64,000 bases of DNA from Verrucomicrobiota bacterium (GTDB taxonomy: Bacteria > Verrucomicrobiota > Verrucomicrobiia > Limisphaerales > JADLHS01), in contig JABFSR010000012.1 in NCBI GenBank assembly GCA_013140495.1, positions 57,075 through 121,074 on the forward strand, in the 5' to 3' direction. Of the stretch, positions 57,893-64,000 are shown one piece after another (position 1 is the first letter of the stretch; the number at the start of each line of letters is the position of its first letter). Under the pieces are notes generated by a model that worked only from the letters and a program-made list of their open reading frames with translations, was not told the origin of the DNA and did no database searches. Made by a program: the position numbers and the translations under genes.

Positions 57893-57950
57893 AGTTTTTC
57901 GATGAATCCGTGTTCATGCGTGTCCCCCCAAGGCCATCCTCAATTTCTGC

Positions 57951-57971
57951 TTTCTACTTTCTACTTTCTAC
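57951..57971. repeat. (tttctac)x3 heptamer repeat
   Basis: tttctactttctactttctac read directly. Confidence 0.9.
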
Positions 57972-57987
57972 CTTTCCCTTCTGCGCC

Positions 57988-58650
57988 TCACTCAAAACAC
58001 ACAAAATCCCAATCACCATCGTAGCCGGTCTGCTGGAAAATCCATTCCCATTCCGACGGCGTAAAAATACATTCGCACGTCAACTGCCAGTACATCAGGT
58101 TCACCTTCTCGCGCTCGTTGCGATACGAATCCATCACGATGAACTTGCCACCGCGACCGACCCTTTGGATTTCCCGCAACGCCTTGAACAGGCCCGGCAG
58201 ATACAGGTTGTGCAGCGTGTTCACGCACAGCACCAGGTCAAAATGCCTGTCCGGATACGGCAGTTCCATGGCGTTGCCCACGCGCATGAACGGCTTCACG
58301 GATTCCATCCCGTTGGCGATGGCGTATTCCGAGATGTCCAGCCCGGCGACTTCGATGTCCGGGATCAACTGTTTGAACTCGTGCAGCACGAAACCCTTTG
58401 CGCAACCGATGTCCAGCACTCTCATGCCGGGTTTGATGCCGTAATGCGCGATCAATTTTTCGGCAAACGATTTCCAGCGACCGTCATAACGAAAGCCGCC
58501 GTAGCCGTATTTGCGGTCGCCGTCAAAATACTCCTGGCCGAACTTTTTGGAGACGGTGGCGCACTCGGCCTTGTCGTACTCCACCACGCGCTGGACATAA
58601 TTGCGCTTGGTCGCGTTGTGGATGCCGGATATGAAATCGAGATGGGCCAT
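57988..58650 (-). CDS. SAM-dependent methyltransferase
   Basis: GMRVLDIGCAKGFVLHEFKQL; FDLVLCVNTLHNLYLPGLFKALREIQRVGRGGKFIVMDS. Confidence 0.92.
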   Translation of the reverse strand: MAHLDFISGIHNATKRNYVQRVVEYDKAECATVSKKFGQEYFDGDRKYGYGGFRYDGRWKSFAEKLIAHYGIKPGMRVLDIGCAKGFVLHEFKQLIPDIEVAGLDISEYAIANGMESVKPFMRVGNAMELPYPDRHFDLVLCVNTLHNLYLPGLFKALREIQRVGRGGKFIVMDSYRNEREKVNLMYWQLTCECIFTPSEWEWIFQQTGYDGDWDFVCFE

Positions 58651-58656
58651 GCGAAG

Positions 58657-59574
58657 TTACGCGTAGATTTTTTTGTACATCAGGTCCGGGTGCAGGCCGT
58701 GCTGTTTGAGCAGATCGCCGTGACTGCCGTAGAAATGGATGAACTCATCCTGCAACGAGCAGGTGTGCAGCTTGCACTTCGCGCCACTGTCAAACGCGAT
58801 GGCCTTGGTCTGCATCCCAAGCCCGGCCTGTGATGAATGTTCCTCCACCACGATCACGCGATCGTACTTCTGCAAAATCTTCGCAATGCCTTCCGTGTCG
58901 AGAGGCTTCACCGTATGGATGGAATACGCGGCCACTTGTCCGCCTTGTTCCTTCTCGATCTTAGCAACAAGTTCGAGCGCCATCTTGGTGATGATGCCGT
59001 AGGACAACACCGCCGTGCCGCTGCCGGCTTTGATGCAACGCGCTTTGCCGAACTCGAACTTGTCCGGCGCGTTCGCCGTCAATACCGGTTCGCCAGCTTT
59101 GCCCATGCGCAGATACATCGGCCCTTGATGCTTCGCGCAAACCCATGTTGCGGCCTCGGCTTCGAGCGGATCGCACGGCGCAAGGATGCTCATGTTCGGC
59201 AACGCGCTCATGATGGCGATGTCTTCCTGCGCGTGATGCGTGCCGCCGAGAACTGAATAGGTCACTCCACCACCGATGCCAACAACGGTCACCGGCAAAT
59301 TCTGGTAGCAGAGGTCCACGCGGATTTGCTCGAACGGACGATACAGTGCAAACGTCGCGATGGTGTAGGCAAACGGCTTCATGCCGCGCATCGCCAGCCC
59401 GGCACAGAAACCGATCATGGCCTGTTCCGCCACGCCCACGTTCATGAAGCGATCTGGAAACTCCTGACGATACTGCGCCATGCTGCCTGCGGGCGAGATG
59501 TCCGCCACAACGATGCAAATCTTCGGGTCAGCCTTGGCGACCTGGTAAAGAATTCTGGAAAATGTGTCTCTCAT
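58657..59574 (-). CDS. Transketolase C-terminal subunit (split transketolase)
   Basis: RFMNVGVAEQAMIGFCAGLAMRGMKPFAYTIATFALYRPFEQIR; GGTHHAQEDIAIMSALPNM. Confidence 0.94.
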   Translation of the reverse strand: MRDTFSRILYQVAKADPKICIVVADISPAGSMAQYRQEFPDRFMNVGVAEQAMIGFCAGLAMRGMKPFAYTIATFALYRPFEQIRVDLCYQNLPVTVVGIGGGVTYSVLGGTHHAQEDIAIMSALPNMSILAPCDPLEAEAATWVCAKHQGPMYLRMGKAGEPVLTANAPDKFEFGKARCIKAGSGTAVLSYGIITKMALELVAKIEKEQGGQVAAYSIHTVKPLDTEGIAKILQKYDRVIVVEEHSSQAGLGMQTKAIAFDSGAKCKLHTCSLQDEFIHFYGSHGDLLKQHGLHPDLMYKKIYA

Positions 59575-60407
59575 GAGTGGTAAGCCTTGTCGAGTTCGTC
59601 AATTGCCTGCTGATATTCCTGCGGGTTCGGCGAGCGGTAATGCCAGATGGGCACGCTCTCCATGTAACTCACTCCTTTGCCCTTGGTCGTGCGCGCCCCA
59701 ACCATCAATGGCTTGTCGCCTTTGCGATTCGCGATGGCGTCATGCACGGCCTGCGGATTGTGACCATCACACTCCACAGCTTCCCAGCCAAACGCGCGGG
59801 CCTTTTCGTCGAACGGATAAAAGTTTGGCAGAATCTTGCTGGTCTGGCCGAGCGATTGGAAATCGTTCAAATCCGCAACGGCCACGATGTTCTTCACGCC
59901 AAGACTCGGAGCAAGCAACATCGCCTCCCAGACCGAACCTTCCTCCATCTCGCCATCACTCATCACGACATAGATCGTGCGATCCTGTTTCTGAATGTTG
60001 TCGGCGAGCGCCATGCCAATGCCAAGACCGAGACCGTGGCCGAGCGAGCCGGTTGACGCCTCAATGCCTGGCAGACCGTAATCAGGATGCGTGGCCAGCT
60101 TGCCGCCCGGCTGGCAATAGAGATTCAAGTCCGCTGGTTTGATGACGCCGAGATTCTCCAACACAGTGTATTGCGCCATCGAACCGTGACCTTTGGACAG
60201 AATGAACGTGTCCGGCGAATTGCCCTGCGCATCACGCCGCATCAGGCCGTGATAGATCGTGTCCACGATCTCCAGGCAGGAATACGCGCCCGCAATGTGG
60301 AGTGCCGAGACTTTTTGGGAGATTTCTAGGATGCGCTTTCGCATCTGCCAGCAACGCGTCCGCGACGCTGCCGCATCGAATTTTGGTTTTACCGCTGATT
60401 GACTCAT
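59571..60407 (-). CDS. Transketolase N-terminal subunit, TPP-binding (split transketolase)
   Basis: FILSKGHGSMAQYTVLENLG; STGSLGHGLGLGIGMALAD; VVMSDGEMEEGSVWEAMLLAPSLGVKNIVAVADLND. Confidence 0.95.
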   Translation of the reverse strand: MSQSAVKPKFDAAASRTRCWQMRKRILEISQKVSALHIAGAYSCLEIVDTIYHGLMRRDAQGNSPDTFILSKGHGSMAQYTVLENLGVIKPADLNLYCQPGGKLATHPDYGLPGIEASTGSLGHGLGLGIGMALADNIQKQDRTIYVVMSDGEMEEGSVWEAMLLAPSLGVKNIVAVADLNDFQSLGQTSKILPNFYPFDEKARAFGWEAVECDGHNPQAVHDAIANRKGDKPLMVGARTTKGKGVSYMESVPIWHYRSPNPQEYQQAIDELDKAYHS

Positions 60408-60586
60408 ACAATTTTAGATCAACTCCGATTTATCGGGTGTGAGTAACGGAAAATGCCATATCCGTCGAGAAAACATTTGACCGGAACATCTGAAAAAAAC
60501 TTAATTTTCATGATTGACTATCAGGCGGTTGAGGATTAGAACCGACATAGGACCCCACCAAGCCTAAGTCAAAGAAAGGTAAGAGA

Positions 60587-63500
60587 ATGAAATCAAAGAG
60601 TTCCGCAGAAGAAACAATCCGGTTTAACATGCGGCTGCCTTGGCTTTGGGCGGTCGTGCTCCCCGTGCTGATCATCTGGACATCTACCATATCCTCCGCG
60701 CAGATCTGTGCGCCAACACCATCGGGTCTGGTCAGTTGGTGGCGAGGTGAGAGCAATGCCAATGATACAATCAGCACGAATCACGGAACACTGCAGAATG
60801 GAGCGACGTTTGCAGCGGGGAAGAGCGGGCTAGCTTTCAATTTGGACGGCATAGATGACTACGTTCAAGTCGGCAACAAACCTGAGTTAGTGATGTCGAA
60901 CGCAATGACGATTGAGGCGTGGATTTACCCGACAGGATCGGGCAACGGACCGGAGGGCAATGGAACCATTGTTTGCAAAGAAGGCGAATATGTCATTGAG
61001 CGTGTTCCCGACGGAACGATTCGCTGGGCGATAGCCGCCGGGCCTGTATGGACATTTACCGCCACGCCGCTTGTCGCACCACTTAACGCCTGGACTCATG
61101 TGGCGTTGGTTTATAGCAATGGCGTGACCAAAATCTACGGCAATGGAAGTCTTGTTCAGTCCACCAGTGGGTCGAGCGTACTAACCGATATTTATCCAAC
61201 TCTAAATGATTTTCAGATCGGAGGGCGCCAGGCGGCAAGCGTGAACTTCAAAGGCCTGATTGATGAAGTGTCCGTTTACCAAAGCGCGCTCACTGATGGT
61301 GACATTGCAGGCATCTATTCCGCTGGTAGCGCCGGCAAATGCCTGCCCATCCCACCGCTCACTTGCACCGCCACTCCGTCAGGCCTGGTCAGTTGGTGGC
61401 GGGGAGAGAGCAGTGCCAACGATACCTTCAACACCAATCACGGAACATTGCAAAACGGTGCGACTTTCGTGGCAGGCAAAGTTGGACAGGCATTCGGCCT
61501 CGATGGAGTGGACGATTATGTTCAGATCGGAAACAGACCTGAACTGGTGATGTCCAACGCGCTGACGGTCGAAGCCTGGATCTACCGGACAGGATCAGGC
61601 AGCGGTTCCGGCGGTGAGGGAGCCATAGTCAACAAGGAGGGCGAATACGAAATTGGAGTCATTTCTGATGGTACGGTGCGTTGGTCAATCAAGGACCCCA
61701 GCTCTCCAATGGCGTGGACTGTGACCCCGCTCGTCGCCCCGTTGAACACCTGGACCCATGTCGCAATGGTCTATGGCGGCGGGATGGTCAGAATCTATGG
61801 CAACGGCAGCCTGATCCAGTCATACAGCGGACCCGGCAGCATCGGTGATGAATTGCCCGGGCTGGATGACTTCCAAATCGGCGGACGTCAGGCGATCAGT
61901 GAGAACTTCAAGGGATCGATTGATGAGGTGTCCGTTTACAGGAGCGCCCTTACAGACGGTGAGATCGCGGCCATCTATTCCGCAGGCAGCTTCGGAAAAT
62001 GTACCGGTCTGACCGCACCTGTCGTGTTGGTCAACCCGACAAACCAAACCGTGTTTGAGGGAAGCCCTGCTGTTTTCAGCGTTAGTGCGGGCGGGACGTC
62101 TCCGCTCAGTTATCAATGGCGGAAGGATTCGATCCCGGTCAGCAACGCAACCAACGCGACGCTCTCCTTTGCCGGCGTCTCGACAAACGACGCCGGAGGC
62201 TACGATGTCGTGATAACAAACACAGTGGGCTCCGTGACAAGCATTGTCGCCACATTGAGCGTCACACCCAATCCAACCAGTTGTGTGGGCCCGCCTTCGG
62301 ACCTCGTCGGCTGGTGGCGCGGGAACAACAATTCCGATGACAACATCGGCGGCCTGAACGGAACGCTTGCCGGCGGAGCAACGTTTGTGGCAGGCAAGGT
62401 TGGTCAGGCGTTCAGTTTGGACGGGGTGGACGACTATGTTCAAATCGGCGACCGGCCAGCATTGGTGATGTCGAATGTGTTTACTTTTGAAGCGTGGATC
62501 TATCCCACAGGATCGGGAAGTGGATCGGACGGCTCGGGGATCATCGTCAACAGAGAAGGCGAATACGAGATTGGATGGACTCCCGATGGCACGATCCGTT
62601 TTGCGCTTGCCACCCCCGGTTTGCCATGGGTATGGACTGTGACCTCGCTCGTTGCGCCATTGAACACCTGGACACATCTGGCCTTGGTCTACAACAGTGG
62701 AGTGGTCAAAATCTATGGCAACGGAAGCCTGGTCCAAACTTACGGTGGACCCAGCATTATTGGAGATGTCTTGTCGGGGCAAAATGACTTCCGAATCGGC
62801 GGCCGCCAGGCTGGCAACGAATACTTCAAAGGCTTGATTGACGAAGTGTCTGTTTACAGAAGCGCCCTCACGGCCGGTGACATTGCCAGCGTTTATTACG
62901 CAGGCAGTTTCGGTAAGTGCATGGTGCCGGTGGCCCCGTTCATCACGGAGCAACCTGCCAACAAGACAGTGACTGTCGGCGCAAACGCGACTTTCACTGC
63001 GGGTGTCGCCGGGAGTTCCCCATTGAGTTTCCAGTGGCTTTACAACTCCAACGCCATCGTTGATGCGACCAATTCCTCGCTCACGCTCAACAATGTGCAG
63101 GTCAGCCAGGCTGGAGCTTACTCTGTGGTGGCTACGAATTCCCTCGGCTCGGCCACCAGCAGCAATGCCATCTTGACGGTGAATTTCCCCACCGCAGTTA
63201 TCCGAGTGCTGGGCTCAAACGTTCCCTCAGGCGCAACGTTCTCCGTCCCTGTCCAACTCGTGGCCAACGGCAATGAAAATGCCCTCGGCTTCACATTAAA
63301 CTACACCACGTCGCGACTTTCCTACGAGGATATCACCCTCGGTAGCGGAGCCGCTGGCGGTTCGCTGCTCGTCAATACCAGCCAGACCAACCTTGGACGT
63401 CTGGGAGTGGCGATCGCCTTGCCGTCAGGCTCAACTTTTGCCGCAGGAACGCAGGAGTTGGTCCGCGTGAGTTTCAAGTCAGCCGTCCTCGCCAGCCAGG

Positions 63501-64000
63501 TCTCCACCACGCTGAACTTCGGTGACTTACCCGTTGGCCGGGAGCTTTCGGATGCGCCGGGCAATCCTTTGCCCGTGAATTTCGCAAATGCCAGCATCAT
63601 CATTGCAGCGGCGCAGTACGAAGGCGACGTTTCGCCACGACCCAACGGCAGCAAGACGGTCACAATCACGGACTGGGTCCTGGTGGGCCGTTACGCGGCG
63701 CTGCTGGATGCGCCAACGAATTCAAGCGAGTTCCAGCGCGCCGATTGCGCGCCGCGCTCGAGTCTTGGCAACGGCGCACTCACGGTGAGCGACTGGGTGC
63801 AGGCAGGTCGTTATGCCGCATCGCTTGATCCGCTGACAGTGGCGGGCGGGCCGACCTCGGGCTCGGGGCTGGTGCTTTCCTCGCTCAGGAGTTCGGGCGG
63901 CGGCGGCCCGGCCAATCTCACGGGCCGTCAGGTGATGGCTTCAAGTTCCTCCCTCCTACAGGGCGACACAACGACGGTGAGCGTGTATCTGGTTTCGCAG
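60587..64000 (+). CDS. Large secreted protein: three LamG-like domains, Ig-like domains, cohesin-like and dockerin-like segments (3' truncated by window; not in ORF track)
   Basis: Frame read by eye from ATG 60587 appears open to window end; repeated SGLVSWWRGES...GVDDYVQIG...EAWIYPTGSGSG; C-terminal NALGFTLNYTTSRLSYEDITLG and YEGDVSPRPNGSKTVTITDWVLVGRYAALLD. Confidence 0.93.
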   Translation, partial: MKSKSSAEETIRFNMRLPWLWAVVLPVLIIWTSTISSAQICAPTPSGLVSWWRGESNANDTISTNHGTLQNGATFAAGKSGLAFNLDGIDDYVQVGNKPELVMSNAMTIEAWIYPTGSGNGPEGNGTIVCKEGEYVIERVPDGTIRWAIAAGPVWTFTATPLVAPLNAWTHVALVYSNGVTKIYGNGSLVQSTSGSSVLTDIYPTLNDFQIGGRQAASVNFKGLIDEVSVYQSALTDGDIAGIYSAGSAGKCLPIPPLTCTATPSGLVSWWRGESSANDTFNTNHGTLQNGATFVAGKVGQAFGLDGVDDYVQIGNRPELVMSNALTVEAWIYRTGSGSGSGGEGAIVNKEGEYEIGVISDGTVRWSIKDPSSPMAWTVTPLVAPLNTWTHVAMVYGGGMVRIYGNGSLIQSYSGPGSIGDELPGLDDFQIGGRQAISENFKGSIDEVSVYRSALTDGEIAAIYSAGSFGKCTGLTAPVVLVNPTNQTVFEGSPAVFSVSAGGTSPLSYQWRKDSIPVSNATNATLSFAGVSTNDAGGYDVVITNTVGSVTSIVATLSVTPNPTSCVGPPSDLVGWWRGNNNSDDNIGGLNGTLAGGATFVAGKVGQAFSLDGVDDYVQIGDRPALVMSNVFTFEAWIYPTGSGSGSDGSGIIVNREGEYEIGWTPDGTIRFALATPGLPWVWTVTSLVAPLNTWTHLALVYNSGVVKIYGNGSLVQTYGGPSIIGDVLSGQNDFRIGGRQAGNEYFKGLIDEVSVYRSALTAGDIASVYYAGSFGKCMVPVAPFITEQPANKTVTVGANATFTAGVAGSSPLSFQWLYNSNAIVDATNSSLTLNNVQVSQAGAYSVVATNSLGSATSSNAILTVNFPTAVIRVLGSNVPSGATFSVPVQLVANGNENALGFTLNYTTSRLSYEDITLGSGAAGGSLLVNTSQTNLGRLGVAIALPSGSTFAAGTQELVRVSFKSAVLASQVSTTLNFGDLPVGRELSDAPGNPLPVNFANASIIIAAAQYEGDVSPRPNGSKTVTITDWVLVGRYAALLDAPTNSSEFQRADCAPRSSLGNGALTVSDWVQAGRYAASLDPLTVAGGPTSGSGLVLSSLRSSGGGGPANLTGRQVMASSSSLLQGDTTTVSVYLVSQ

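Noticed and set aside
60710-62900. CRISPR or satellite interpretation of the regularly spaced repeats
   Set aside because: Repeats are ~200-codon protein domains in an open frame (LamG), diverged as coding sequence
61820-62953. 377-aa minus-strand ORF
   Set aside because: Antisense to the LamG repeats; internal repetition mirrors the sense-strand repeats

Overview
About 64 kb of bacterial chromosome, probably Verrucomicrobiota-like (inferred from gene content; no rRNA marker is present). I support about 50 protein-coding genes and one tRNA-Pro(TGG). I found no rRNA, CRISPR array, prophage or IS transposase. Housekeeping genes include purD, an ECF sigma factor with a possible anti-sigma, a polyprenyl synthetase, leuD, a phosphohexomutase, rpe, ftsH, a UDP-glucose dehydrogenase, recJ, terC-like, secDF, yajC and an RluA-family synthase. 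Three very large secreted proteins are present: a cohesin-like C-terminus cut at the left edge, a 2477-aa metzincin/Calx-beta protein, and a LamG/Ig/cohesin-like/dockerin-like protein that runs off the right edge and is missing from the ORF track. The two best candidates for something under-described are: (1) a compact, AT-richer cassette at 8.1-10.9 kb encoding a predicted nucleotidyltransferase, a DUF262 protein and a beta-order DNA methyltransferase, bordered by a degenerate copy of the neighbouring hexosaminidase 5' end; and (2) a 10-kb same-strand gene set at 50-60.4 kb (split transketolase, DegT aminotransferase, AAC(3)-like acyltransferase, radical SAM/SPASM, two methyltransferases, GT2, SGNH-like protein, pseudopilin), interrupted by a 214-bp tandem duplication that carries copies of the aminotransferase start codon. 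Several families of REPIN-like inverted repeats occupy intergenic spacers, and in at least three places repeat sequence overlaps gene 5' ends or coding sequence (nudix start, recJ heptamer, degT start). All functional calls come from reading motifs by eye; no database search was run.
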